64,000 nucleotides of DNA. It comes from Protaetiibacter sp. GTDB lineage: Bacteria; Actinomycetota; Actinomycetes; Actinomycetales; Microbacteriaceae. Made by a program: the position numbers and the translations under genes. Position 1 is the first letter of the stretch, and each line of letters opens with the position of its first letter. Below are positions 27,081-37,278 of the stretch, piece by piece. The notes below the pieces were generated by a model. That model was not told the DNA's origin. It ran no database searches and saw only the letters and a program-made list of their open reading frames with translations. Where the stretch lies: assembly GCA_030150265.1 (NCBI GenBank), contig JASLGG010000035.1, positions 1-64,000 of the forward strand. The letters are read 5' to 3'.

Positions 27081-27401
27081 TCACTGACCCTGCGGCGGGA
27101 GCGCCGCCACGATGGGGTGGTCTCCCGGGATCACGCCGACCTTCGCGGCGCCTCCCGGCGATCCGATCTCCTCGAAGAACTCCACGTTCGCCTTGTAGTA
27201 GTCGGACCACTGCTCGGGCAGGTCGTCTTCGTAGTAGATGGCCTCGACGGGGCAGACCGGCTCGCAGGCACCGCAGTCGACGCACTCGTCGGGGTGGATG
27301 TAGAGCATCCGGTCGCCCTCGTAGATGCAGTCGACGGGGCACTCGTCGACGCAGGCGCGGTCCTTGACATCCACGCAGGGAAGGGCGATGACGTAGGTCA
27401 C
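27081..27401 (-). CDS. fdxA: Seven-iron ferredoxin
   Basis: This 106-residue electron carrier has cysteines at 9, 17, 21, 25 and 40, 43, 46, 50 (CVDCGACEPVCP for the second cluster). The first, CVDVKDRACVDECPVDC, has the spacing of the 3Fe-4S / 4Fe-4S FdxA/FdxC group. The extended C-terminal half has SDYYKANVEFFEEIG, also family-typical. It probably supplies electrons in the cytosol to an unidentified partner; cytochrome P450 systems and reductive enzymes are candidates. GTG 27401 follows the membrane-protein gene by 9 nt. Confidence 0.93.
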   Translation of the reverse strand: MTYVIALPCVDVKDRACVDECPVDCIYEGDRMLYIHPDECVDCGACEPVCPVEAIYYEDDLPEQWSDYYKANVEFFEEIGSPGGAAKVGVIPGDHPIVAALPPQGQ

Positions 27402-27410
27402 GCTCCCATC

Positions 27411-27779
27411 CTATTCCGTGCGGATGTGCGCTCCTGGCCGCGCGCGCGGCGCCGGCCAGGCGACCGCGACGACCGTCACGACCGCCACGGCGACGACCCA
27501 GGCGAGACCGAGGGCGTCATCCGGCACGAGCACCGCCTCGCCGTCGCGGGGCATCGCGAGCACGCCGACGGCGAGCAGCACGCCGAGACCGGCCGCACCG
27601 CCCGCGAGCCGGCTCCCCGCGGCGAGCCGCGCACCGGCGACGAGGGCCGCCACGACGAGGGCGCACGCGACGAGCCCCCACGGCGCGAGCCCCCGGCTCG
27701 CCAGCGTCGTGACGGCGCCGACGAGCACGCCGACGATCGCGAATCCCCCGGCGACGCCCGCACGACGGAGGGCGCTCAT
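27411..27779 (-). CDS. Small four-helix membrane protein (DUF6113-like)
   Basis: This 122-residue protein is almost entirely hydrophobic, with four predicted helices (about 8-28, 33-52, 58-76, 90-108) and a short polar C-terminus. Position just upstream of ferredoxin and dapC and the size resemble DUF6113-type proteins of actinobacteria; that family assignment is from memory and not certain. No catalytic residue stands out. ATG 27779 overlaps the stop of a 20-codon upstream reading frame by ATGA, so its translation is likely coupled to that frame. Confidence 0.7.
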   Translation of the reverse strand: MSALRRAGVAGGFAIVGVLVGAVTTLASRGLAPWGLVACALVVAALVAGARLAAGSRLAGGAAGLGVLLAVGVLAMPRDGEAVLVPDDALGLAWVVAVAVVTVVAVAWPAPRARPGAHIRTE

Positions 27780-27838
27780 CCGCGGTTCTCGCGTCGACGG
27801 TCGGCGGGGCCGACGAAGACGAGGATGCGACGACGCAC
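27776..27838 (-). CDS. Candidate 20-residue leader peptide
   Basis: A reading frame starts at GTG 27838 after GGAG (spacing 7) and ends in the TGA that overlaps the ATG of the membrane-protein gene. It encodes MRRRILVFVGPADRRRENRG. The good SD, the ATGA overlap and the absence of any other SD for the downstream gene argue that it is translated. Function could be translational coupling or attenuation. A missed upstream start of the membrane protein is excluded by the frame. Confidence 0.45.
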   Translation of the reverse strand: MRRRILVFVGPADRRRENRG

Positions 27839-27886
27839 GGAAGACACTCCAGATGCCGTATCGGGCTGCAGGCAGAGCGCACGAGC

Positions 27887-27930
27887 GCGTGCGCTCCCCC
27901 GGAGCCTAGCAGTGGGGGGAGCGCACGCGG
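27887..27930 (-). terminator. Terminator-like hairpin after the lipoprotein gene
   Basis: CGCGTGCGCTCCCCC (27887-27901) pairs perfectly over 15 bp with 27916-27930 around a 14-nt loop. It begins 15 nt beyond the stop of the minus-strand lipoprotein gene and separates it from the ferredoxin operon. Confidence 0.75.
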
Positions 27931-27945
27931 TGGTGGTGGATGCGG

Positions 27946-28422
27946 TCAGCTGCGGGTCACGACGTAGCTGACCAGGGTGCCCTCGGCCTTGTTCTCGACG
28001 GTGAGCATCACGCCGAACTCGGGGGTCTCATACATCCCGACGCCCGAGGTGGCGTCGACCATGCTGAAGCCCGCCTCGAAGCCGGCGCCGAGGAGCGCGG
28101 CGTTCACCTCCTCGAAGGCCGCCTCGACCGCGTCCGTGACTCGCAGCTCGATCGTCCACGTCTTGACCCCGTTCAGGGTGATGCCGGCACCCGAGACGAG
28201 GGTGCCGTCGATGAGCGGCACCTCAGCCGGGAAATCGGCGGGCATCTCGCCCACGGGAGTCACGTCGTCCACGACGACGCCCTCCCCCACCACCTCGGTG
28301 ATGCCCTCCCGGAGCTGCTCGACGGGGTTCGGCATGCACCCCGTGAGCAGGAGCGCGGTGGTCGCGAGACCGGCGAGCGCGAGGAGGGGCCTGGGGTGTC
28401 GGAATCGGTTCATGCCGGTCAC
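27946..28422 (-). CDS. Putative lipoprotein
   Basis: The product is 158 residues from GTG 28422, or 155 from ATG 28413. A basic N-terminus is followed by a hydrophobic stretch and the lipobox LLLTGC, predicting diacylglycerol attachment and an extracytoplasmic location. The mature part is a small alpha/beta domain (TWTIELRVTDAVEAAFEEV, MVDATSGVGMYETPEFGVML) without known catalytic residues. Similar short actinobacterial lipoproteins are of unknown function. A strong hairpin follows it. The gene is divergent from the SARP-like regulator. Confidence 0.75.
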   Translation of the reverse strand: MTGMNRFRHPRPLLALAGLATTALLLTGCMPNPVEQLREGITEVVGEGVVVDDVTPVGEMPADFPAEVPLIDGTLVSGAGITLNGVKTWTIELRVTDAVEAAFEEVNAALLGAGFEAGFSMVDATSGVGMYETPEFGVMLTVENKAEGTLVSYVVTRS

Positions 28423-28490
28423 GTTAGGGGTCGCTCTGTGAGTGGACTTAAAGCCGCTAGCATCGCCGGAAGGCTGACGAGGAGGCGACG

Positions 28491-30230
28491 ATCGAGGCGA
28501 ACGAGACGCCCGGCCGGGCGTTGCTCAGGCAGGCTCGCGACGGCGACCCCGACAGCCTCGACGAACGTCTCGCCGCCGTGCGCCGCGCGATCGCGGAAGC
28601 AGGTGCCCGCGGCGATCGCGCGCTCGCAGATGCCGCGCATCCGCTCCTGCTCACCCTGCTGGTCGAGCGTGGCGACCTCGACGCGCTCGAGGCCGAGAAC
28701 ACCACGGGATGGGATGCCGGGAGCGCGCTCGGCGAGACGGCGCGGGAATGGAACCGTCGATGGTTCCGCTTCATCCGCGCCCTGCTCGACGGCCAGCTCG
28801 GGCTCGCCGCGGAACTGGAGGCCGCGATGCCCGACGCCGCGGAGCCCGACGTCCGGGGGCTCGACACCGCACGACTCGGCAGGCGCCTCCTCCTCGCGAA
28901 GCTCCAGGGGCACGAGGAGCAGGTGGAGGCCGCCCTGCTCGCGGCTCGCCGGGATGACCCGCGCCGCCTTCTCTGGACGGCCCACCTCGCCGCGCTGTGG
29001 GCGCGCGGCGGGCGCGATCGCCTCGCCAGGGGCGCCCTCGGCGCGCTCGGCGACCCCCGATCCGTCCCCCGCGACCGCGACTGGCTGCCGACGCTGTGCC
29101 TGCTCGCGGAGGCAGCGGTCGCGCTCGAGGACCGTCCGCTCGCGGCCTCGCTGCGCGAGCTGCTGCGCGGCTACCCGGCGCGACTGGTACCCGTCGGCGA
29201 GGGGAGCGCCTGCTGGGGCACCGTCGCACAGCCGCTCGCCCGGTTGGCCAGGCTGCTGGGCGATCCCGAGGAGGCGCTCGGGCTCGCCCGGGCGGCTGCC
29301 GACGCCGCGAGCCGCGTCGGCGCGCTGTGCTGGCTGGCCGAGTCGCTGCTCGAGCTGGTGTCGCTGCTGCGCGAGCGGGGCGGGGTGGCGGATGAGGTGG
29401 AAGCGGATGCGGCCGTCCGCGAGCTGATGTCGATCGCCGCGCGCATCGACGGCGCGGCGCCGCTCGAACGGGAGCTGGCGCAGCTGGCCTCCGCACCGGC
29501 GCCCGTGGCGATCCCACCGCCCGCATCCGGGGACCGTCCGCCGCGTATCGAGCTGTTCCAGAGCTTCCGTGTCGTCGGCGCCGACGGCCAGCCGGTGCGC
29601 TGGACCTCGCGGAAGGCGCGCGAGCTGCTCAAGCTGCTGCTCGCCCGGCGCGGTGCCGCCGTCACCCGGGACGCCGCCTCCGAGATCCTCTGGCCCGACG
29701 ATGCCTTCGACGCCGCCAACCGGCTCTCGGTGGCGATCACCGCGGTACGGCGTGCCCTGGACCCCGCCCGACGGCATCCCGCCGACAGCTTCCTCGCGAC
29801 GACACGAGACACCATCCGCATCCGCCTCGATCGCGTCGAGGTCGACACCGAACTGTTCCTCGCCGCCACGAGCGAACTGGCTCGCGGCACGCCGAGCCTC
29901 GGCGAGCTGGTCGACGCGGTGAAGCTCTACCGCGGCGAGGCGCTCGCCGACGAGCCCTACGCCGACTGGGCGGCGCCGCTGCGCGAGGAGTGCGCGACGG
30001 CCGCGTTCGCGCTGTTCCACGCGATCGGCGAGCAGAGCCTCGAGCACGGCCGCCCGCTCCAGGCTGTGGAGGCCGCACGGCGCGCCCTCGACCTCGGACC
30101 CTGGGACGACGAGGCGCACCGCCTCCACCTGGCTGTGCTCGACGAGCTCGGACTCGGCCGGTTCCGCGGCGCGATCGAGGCCCGCTACCGGGAGCGAGCC
30201 GACGAGCTGACGCCGCCCGCCGCGGAGTAG
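28491..30230 (+). CDS. SARP/BTAD-type transcriptional activator with N-terminal helical repeats
   Basis: The 580-residue protein has two parts. Residues 1-345 are Ala/Leu-rich, helical and TPR-like. The C-terminal 240 residues form an OmpR-type winged helix (IELFQSFRVV, then WTSRKARELLKLLL and NRLSVAITAVRRALDP) followed by a BTAD helical domain (DAVKLYRGEALADEPYADW). The order is unusual: SARPs normally start with the DNA-binding domain. The start is uncertain. AGGAGG at 28480-28485 points to ATC 28491, in frame; the first standard start is TTG 28521. The TAGCAT box at 28458-28463 agrees with a short leader. Target genes are unknown. Confidence 0.75.
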   Translation: MEANETPGRALLRQARDGDPDSLDERLAAVRRAIAEAGARGDRALADAAHPLLLTLLVERGDLDALEAENTTGWDAGSALGETAREWNRRWFRFIRALLDGQLGLAAELEAAMPDAAEPDVRGLDTARLGRRLLLAKLQGHEEQVEAALLAARRDDPRRLLWTAHLAALWARGGRDRLARGALGALGDPRSVPRDRDWLPTLCLLAEAAVALEDRPLAASLRELLRGYPARLVPVGEGSACWGTVAQPLARLARLLGDPEEALGLARAAADAASRVGALCWLAESLLELVSLLRERGGVADEVEADAAVRELMSIAARIDGAAPLERELAQLASAPAPVAIPPPASGDRPPRIELFQSFRVVGADGQPVRWTSRKARELLKLLLARRGAAVTRDAASEILWPDDAFDAANRLSVAITAVRRALDPARRHPADSFLATTRDTIRIRLDRVEVDTELFLAATSELARGTPSLGELVDAVKLYRGEALADEPYADWAAPLREECATAAFALFHAIGEQSLEHGRPLQAVEAARRALDLGPWDDEAHRLHLAVLDELGLGRFRGAIEARYRERADELTPPAAE

Positions 30231-30242
30231 CCGCGGAAGCCG

Positions 30243-32156
<1,914 letters not shown>

Positions 32157-32238
32157 GCGGGTACCTCGCAAGGGTGGAGGGGATCGACGGCGCCGACGGG
32201 CGACGTCATATTCTACGCGCTCCGCGGGCGCCTCGCCG

Positions 32239-34089
32239 TCAGCGCGGCGTGGCGCTCGGAGCGGCGGGGGTCCACTCCCACGCGTTCCACAGCACGCCGC
32301 GCGCGAGCGGCGAGCGGCTGACGCCCGTGAGCCGGTCCGACACGGCGGTGAGCGTCGGATGCGCGAAGAGCGGCACGCCGTAGGCGTCGGCCCAGAGGAT
32401 CGCGTCGAGGCGCGCGAGCGCGGCGGTCTGCGCGGCGGGGTCGTCGGTTCCCATGACCTCGGCGACCCGGGCGTCGGCATCCGGGTCCGAGAAGCGGTTG
32501 AGGTTGGCGACCGCGGAGTCGCTGCGGAACACCGCCGCGACCGCGCCGGGGCCGAGCCGGGTGGTGTCCCAGGCGAACAGCGCGGCGTCGTAGGCGCCCG
32601 CGACCCCGAGCATGCTCGTCCAGTCGGCGCGCGAGCAGTCCGTGACGCGGAAGCCGGCACGTGCCGCCGATGCCTGGATGAGGCCGAACTCCGCCACGCG
32701 ACGCTGGTCGGCCGGGTCGTAGAGCACGCACACCTCGGGCGAGGAGACACCGGCCTCGGCGAGCAGCCGCGCCGCGGCGTCCACGTCGGTGGACTGGTAG
32801 TCGGCCGAGCCGTTGTCCGCGATCGCCTCCGCGTAGCCGGCGGCGCCCGGGCGCAGCACGAACGAGTCGAGCAGCCCGGCATCCGCCTGAACGGGCCGCA
32901 CGAGCTCGTCGAGGATCTGCTGACGGGGCACGACGTGCAGGAACGCCTCGCGCACGCGCGAGTCGCCGAAGACACCGCTCTTGGAGTCGGCGAACTGCAG
33001 GTCGAGGTGCTCGAAGGTGGCCGACGACCCGGCCGTCACGGTGACACCGGGGATGCCCGCGAGCTCCGCCGCGAGCGCGGCGTCGGGAGCCGGGGTCGCC
33101 ACGTCGACGGTGCCGGCGGCGAGACGGCGCACGACCTCCTCCGGGTCGCCCACGGTCTGCAGCACGATCGTCTCGATCGCGGGTGCCCGCGGGCCCCGGT
33201 AACGCGGGTTGGCGGCGAGGGTGACCGCGCCGTCGGACACGGCGGCCACCCGGTAGGGGCCGTTCGCCACCAGGAGGTCCGGATCGGGCTGGGCGCCCGT
33301 GAGGTCGTAGCCGCCGTTCCAGACGTTCGCGATCGCCGAGAGCGCGGCCGTGTCGGCGCCGCGGATCGCCTTCACGAGCGCCGCATCCGCGGCCTTCGCG
33401 AGGGCCGGGTCCGCGTCGGAGCCCGGGGCGGCGTCCGCGGCCCGGAGCGGCAGGCCGAGGGCCCGGGCCGCCACGACGTGCGCGGGGAGCCCCGGCGCGA
33501 GCGCGGTCTCCCATCCGGGGGTGAAGGCGTCGAAGTGCACGAACAGCGAGCGGCCGTCGTCGCCGGGCTGCGGCGTCTGGGTGGCGAGCTCGAGGCCGCG
33601 CCCGCGCGCGCCGTCGAAGTACACGACGTCGTCGGGGAGCTCGCCGAGCCGGCCCGTCTCGGCGTCGACGTGGGCTCCGGGGTCGAACCCGGCGGTGTCG
33701 AGCGCGCCGGAGTTCGCGGCCCAGGCGAGCAGCAGGTCGGCGGGGGTCACCGCGACGCCGTCGGACCACTGCGCGTCCTGCGCGATCGTGTAGCGCACCG
33801 TCAGCGGGTCGCGAGCGGTCGCCTCGGCGGTGCCGATCCCGGGGTCGCGCACCAGCTCGGAGGAGGCATCCGGATACGCGAACGCCGAGCCCGTGAGATA
33901 CGCGACGTCCGCGTTGAGGGAGGAGGCGCGGCCGTAAGAGCTGTTCGGATTGAGCGAGGTCAGCGTGCCGCTCACGGCGACCGTCGCGGTGCTCCCGGCG
34001 ACGACCCGGTCCTCCTCGGTGCACCCCGCGAGTGATATCGCCACCAAGGAAAACGCGATCACAGATGCGAAGGCACGGAGCACCGCCAT
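32239..34089 (-). CDS. LpqW/DppA-like extracytoplasmic solute-binding lipoprotein
   Basis: This 616-residue type II-like binding protein (SBP_bac_5 fold) has a lipobox SLAGC at the end of its signal peptide. Motifs typical of the family include ARDPLTVRYTIAQDAQWSDG and a later WETALAPGLP region. No ABC permease or ATPase is encoded next to it. In mycobacteria the lipoprotein downstream of typA is LpqW, a non-transport member of this fold that affects phosphatidylinositol mannoside synthesis. Orthology here is by position and fold only. A transport role with the importer at 34.6-40 kb is less likely because that importer has its own binding protein. Confidence 0.78.
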   Translation of the reverse strand: MAVLRAFASVIAFSLVAISLAGCTEEDRVVAGSTATVAVSGTLTSLNPNSSYGRASSLNADVAYLTGSAFAYPDASSELVRDPGIGTAEATARDPLTVRYTIAQDAQWSDGVAVTPADLLLAWAANSGALDTAGFDPGAHVDAETGRLGELPDDVVYFDGARGRGLELATQTPQPGDDGRSLFVHFDAFTPGWETALAPGLPAHVVAARALGLPLRAADAAPGSDADPALAKAADAALVKAIRGADTAALSAIANVWNGGYDLTGAQPDPDLLVANGPYRVAAVSDGAVTLAANPRYRGPRAPAIETIVLQTVGDPEEVVRRLAAGTVDVATPAPDAALAAELAGIPGVTVTAGSSATFEHLDLQFADSKSGVFGDSRVREAFLHVVPRQQILDELVRPVQADAGLLDSFVLRPGAAGYAEAIADNGSADYQSTDVDAAARLLAEAGVSSPEVCVLYDPADQRRVAEFGLIQASAARAGFRVTDCSRADWTSMLGVAGAYDAALFAWDTTRLGPGAVAAVFRSDSAVANLNRFSDPDADARVAEVMGTDDPAAQTAALARLDAILWADAYGVPLFAHPTLTAVSDRLTGVSRSPLARGVLWNAWEWTPAAPSATPR

Positions 34090-34178
34090 TCACCACACAC
34101 TAAGCGAGTCTGCCCTAGGGAGCGACACTTTGGTAGCACCCGCCTCGTATCACGGTGACCGGAGGCGTAGGAAGCGGA

Positions 34179-34211
34179 AAGCGCCACCCCCGGATCCCGG
34201 GGGTGGCGCTT
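34179..34211 (-). terminator. Perfect 15-bp hairpin between small exported protein and LpqW-like gene
   Basis: AAGCGCCACCCCCGG (34179-34193) and its exact reverse complement (34197-34211) enclose ATC. On the minus strand it lies 30 nt after the stop of the 34242 gene and is followed by CTTTCC, fitting an intrinsic terminator. Confidence 0.85.
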
Positions 34212-34241
34212 CCGACTACCGCAGAGATCGCCGAGTCAGGG

Positions 34242-34514
34242 TCACTTGTACTTCCATTCGAAGAACCAGTCGCCGACGATCGAATAACACGAGGTCATCA
34301 CCTGGTAGCCGCCGTCGTGCGCGTAGACAAGGCGCTCGGCATTGCATGCGCTTAGCGTGCTAAACGGACCCGCCACCATGTAGTCCAGCGTTGAACCTGA
34401 TGCCGCCCCGGCAGGCGCCACAGTCAACGCGGCGAGCAGGAAGGCACTTCCCCCCAGAGTTGCGTGCCAACGACGACTTGCTACTGGCTTATTGCTCATT
34501 GCCTTTGCCATCAT
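34242..34514 (-). CDS. Small exported protein with cysteine pair, AT-rich
   Basis: The 90-residue protein has a positively charged N-terminus and a hydrophobic core ending in APAGAA, a likely Sec signal (about 1-38), so the mature protein has about 50 residues. It holds two cysteines (SACNAER and TSCYSIVG) that could form one disulfide, and several aromatic residues (DWFFEWKY at the end). An internal ATG at codon 6 is an alternative start. The gene and its 5' flank (34240-34600) are clearly AT-richer and use codons such as ATA and TTA, in contrast to neighbours. It may be recently acquired. Function unknown. Confidence 0.68.
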   Translation of the reverse strand: MMAKAMSNKPVASRRWHATLGGSAFLLAALTVAPAGAASGSTLDYMVAGPFSTLSACNAERLVYAHDGGYQVMTSCYSIVGDWFFEWKYK

Positions 34515-34594
34515 TCCCCCTTTGCTAGAGCTGCTCGACTTCCGAGCGACTAACGATCAGCCTGACATGCCCTCATTAATAAGGCAAGACCTTC

Positions 34595-36328
34595 TCAGGC
34601 GCCGAGCGGGATGCTGGCGCCGGGGATCGCCGCGAGCAGTTCGCGCGTGTAGTCCTGCTGCGGGTTGTCGAACACCTCGGTGACCGTGGCCTGCTCGACG
34701 ATCCTGCCCTTCTGCATCACCGACACGTAGTCGGCGATCACGCGCACCACCGCGAGGTCGTGCGTGATGAACAGGTAGGTCAGCCCGAGCTCGGACTGCA
34801 GGTCAGCGAGCAGGTTGAGCACCTGCGCCTGCACCAGCACGTCGAGCGCCGACACCGCCTCGTCGAGCACCACGATCTCGGGCTTGAGCGCGAGAGCGCG
34901 CGCGATCGCGACGCGCTGGCGCTGGCCGCCGGACAGCTCGTTCGGATACCGCGAGGCGACGCTCGACGGCAGCGCCACCTGGTCGAGCACCTCGAGCACC
35001 CGCGCGCGGCGCGACGTCGCATCGCCCACGCCGTGCACCCGCAACGGCTCGGCGACCGTGTTGCCGATGTTGTGCAGCGGATCGAGCGAGCCGTACGGGT
35101 CCTGGAACACCGGCTGCATCCGGCGGCGCAGCGCGAGCAGCGCCTGACCGTTCAGCACGTCCGTATCGTCGCCGTCGACGAAGATCTTGCCGCCGGTCTT
35201 CTTCTCCAGACGCAGCAGCAGCTTCGCGGCGGTCGACTTTCCGGATCCCGACTCGCCCACGAGCGCCATGGTGGAGCCCTTGGGAACGGAGAAGGAGACC
35301 GCGTCCACCGCCGTGAACGGCGTCGAGCGCAGTCCGCCGCCCCGGATGTGGAACACCTTGGTGACGTCACGGAACTCGATCGCGGGGCGCGTCGCGGCGT
35401 CGCCCACCGTCTCGGCGGCCTTGCTCGCGACCACCGCGAGGTCGAGCTCGGGGTCGGCGCCGCGCTCGACGGTCTCGATCGGCTCGGCGGCGTGCACCGC
35501 CGACTGGATGCGCTTCGAGGCGAGGCTCGGGGCGGCCGACACGAGGCGCTGGGTGTACGGATGCTGCGGGTTCTGCAGGATCTCGAGCGCCGGGCCCGAC
35601 TCCACGATCTTGCCGCGATGCATGACGACGAGGTTCTCGGCGCGCTCGGCGGCGAGCCCCAGGTCGTGCGTGATGAAGATCACGGCCGTGCCGCGCTCGC
35701 TCGTGAGCTTGGCGAGGTGGTCGAGGATCTTCTTCTGCACCGTCACGTCGAGAGCGCTGGTGGGCTCGTCGGCGATGAGCAGCTTCGGGTTGGACGAGAG
35801 GCCGATGCCGATGAGCACGCGCTGGCGCATGCCACCCGAGAACTCGTGCGGGAACTGCCGGAGACGCGTGTCGGCATCCGACAGCCCGGCCTCCTTGAGG
35901 GCCGCGATCGCGCGCTTGCGCACGTCGCGCTTCGAGGTGGCGAGGCCGTTGGCGCGGATCGCCTCCTCCACCTGGAAGCCGATCCGGTGCACCGGGTTGA
36001 GGCTGTTCATCGGGTCCTGGGGCACGAGGCCGATGAGCTTGCCGCGCACGTCCTCGATGTCGTGGCGCGGCAGCTCGGTGAGGTCACGGCCCTGGAACAT
36101 GACCCGGCCGCCCGTGATCCGACCGCTGCCCGGCAGCAGGTTGATGATCGCGTGCGCGGTCGTCGACTTGCCAGAACCGGACTCGCCGACGATCGCGATC
36201 GTCTCGCCGGGATACACGTCGAAGCTCACGCCGCGCACGGCCGGCACGTAGCCGTCCTGCGTCTTGAACGCGACCTGGAGGTCTTCGACCGAGAGCAGCG
36301 CCTCGGATGCGGTGGTGCGGTCGGTCAT
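34595..36328 (-). CDS. Fused OppD-OppF-type peptide ABC ATPase
   Basis: This 577-residue protein carries two nucleotide-binding domains on one chain. The first has GESGSGKST (about 51-59), LSDADTRLRQFPHEFSGGMRQR (signature FSGGMRQR) and LLIADEPTSALD. The second, from about residue 315, has a second GESGSGKST, LSGGQRQRVAIARAL and IVVLDEAVSALD. Separate OppD and OppF subunits are usual; fusion to one gene is common in actinobacteria. It powers import of peptides through the two permeases encoded upstream and overlaps the DppC-like gene by 4 nt. Note Walker B of the second domain reads DEAVSALD rather than DEPTSALD. Confidence 0.93.
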   Translation of the reverse strand: MTDRTTASEALLSVEDLQVAFKTQDGYVPAVRGVSFDVYPGETIAIVGESGSGKSTTAHAIINLLPGSGRITGGRVMFQGRDLTELPRHDIEDVRGKLIGLVPQDPMNSLNPVHRIGFQVEEAIRANGLATSKRDVRKRAIAALKEAGLSDADTRLRQFPHEFSGGMRQRVLIGIGLSSNPKLLIADEPTSALDVTVQKKILDHLAKLTSERGTAVIFITHDLGLAAERAENLVVMHRGKIVESGPALEILQNPQHPYTQRLVSAAPSLASKRIQSAVHAAEPIETVERGADPELDLAVVASKAAETVGDAATRPAIEFRDVTKVFHIRGGGLRSTPFTAVDAVSFSVPKGSTMALVGESGSGKSTAAKLLLRLEKKTGGKIFVDGDDTDVLNGQALLALRRRMQPVFQDPYGSLDPLHNIGNTVAEPLRVHGVGDATSRRARVLEVLDQVALPSSVASRYPNELSGGQRQRVAIARALALKPEIVVLDEAVSALDVLVQAQVLNLLADLQSELGLTYLFITHDLAVVRVIADYVSVMQKGRIVEQATVTEVFDNPQQDYTRELLAAIPGASIPLGA

Positions 36329-37278
36329 CGGAGCGCCCTCGCCTTCGGGTCGAGCGCGTCGCGCACCGTCTCGCCGAGCATGATGAAGGCGAGGACCGTG
36401 AGCGAGAGCGCGATCGACGGGTAGATGAGGGGCATCGGGTCGGTACGCAGGCGGATCTGCGCCTGCGAGATGTCGTTGCCCCAGGACATGAAGCTCGCCG
36501 GGAGGCCGACGCCGAGGAACGACAGGGTCGCCTCCGCCGTGATCGCCGCCGCGAGGCCGACCGTGCTCACCACGATGACGGGCGCGATCGAGTTCGGCAG
36601 CACGTGGGCGAACATCGTGCGCACGCGCGACACTCCCAGCGCCTCGGAGGCCATCACGTAGTCCGACTGCTTCACGCGCAGCACCTCGGAGCGCAGGATG
36701 CGCGCCGTCGAGGGCCAGGCGAAGAAGCCGATCGCGAGCGAGATGATCAGGATGCCGCGGTCGGCGAGGAACACCGACATGATCACGACGGCCGCGAGGA
36801 TGTACGGGATCGCGAAGAACATGTCGCCGATGCGCATGAGCAGCGAGTCGAGCCAGCCGCCGAAGTAGCCGGCGAAGGCGCCGATCACGATGCCCATGAC
36901 GGCCACGATGACGGTCACCAGCAGACCCACCGACAGCGAGGTGCTCGTGCCGTGGACGATGCGCGAGTAGATGTCGCAGCCCTGGAAGGTGAACCCGAGC
37001 GGGTGACCCTCGGTGGGAGGGTCGTTCGAGAAGTTCAGGTCGCAGGCGCGGGGGTCCACCTGGGTGAACAGCCCGGGGAACAGCGCGACGATCACGAGCA
37101 GCACGACGAACACGCCGGCGACCCAGAACATCCAGCGGCCCCGCAGGTCGCGCCAGGCGTCCAGCCAGAGGTTGCTCTTGCGCTCGCTGACGCGCACCGC
37201 GTCGACGGCGCCGAGGCCCTGTTCGTCGAACTCCGCCACGAAGTGCGGCACGCGGCGGACGGGAGTGTTACTTGACAT
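36325..37278 (-). CDS. Peptide ABC transporter permease, DppC/OppC type
   Basis: This 317-residue membrane protein has a cytosolic N-terminal 45 residues, one helix, then a periplasmic loop with two cysteines (DPRACDLNF and FQGCDIYSR). Five further helices carry the EAA loop (MASEALGVSRVRTMFAHVLPNSIAPVIV in part), which contacts the ATPase. The DPRACDLN/GCDIYSRIVHG region is typical of OppC. It overlaps the upstream permease gene by 11 nt and the downstream ATPase by 4 nt, as expected in a tightly coupled operon. Confidence 0.93.
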   Translation of the reverse strand: MSSNTPVRRVPHFVAEFDEQGLGAVDAVRVSERKSNLWLDAWRDLRGRWMFWVAGVFVVLLVIVALFPGLFTQVDPRACDLNFSNDPPTEGHPLGFTFQGCDIYSRIVHGTSTSLSVGLLVTVIVAVMGIVIGAFAGYFGGWLDSLLMRIGDMFFAIPYILAAVVIMSVFLADRGILIISLAIGFFAWPSTARILRSEVLRVKQSDYVMASEALGVSRVRTMFAHVLPNSIAPVIVVSTVGLAAAITAEATLSFLGVGLPASFMSWGNDISQAQIRLRTDPMPLIYPSIALSLTVLAFIMLGETVRDALDPKARALR

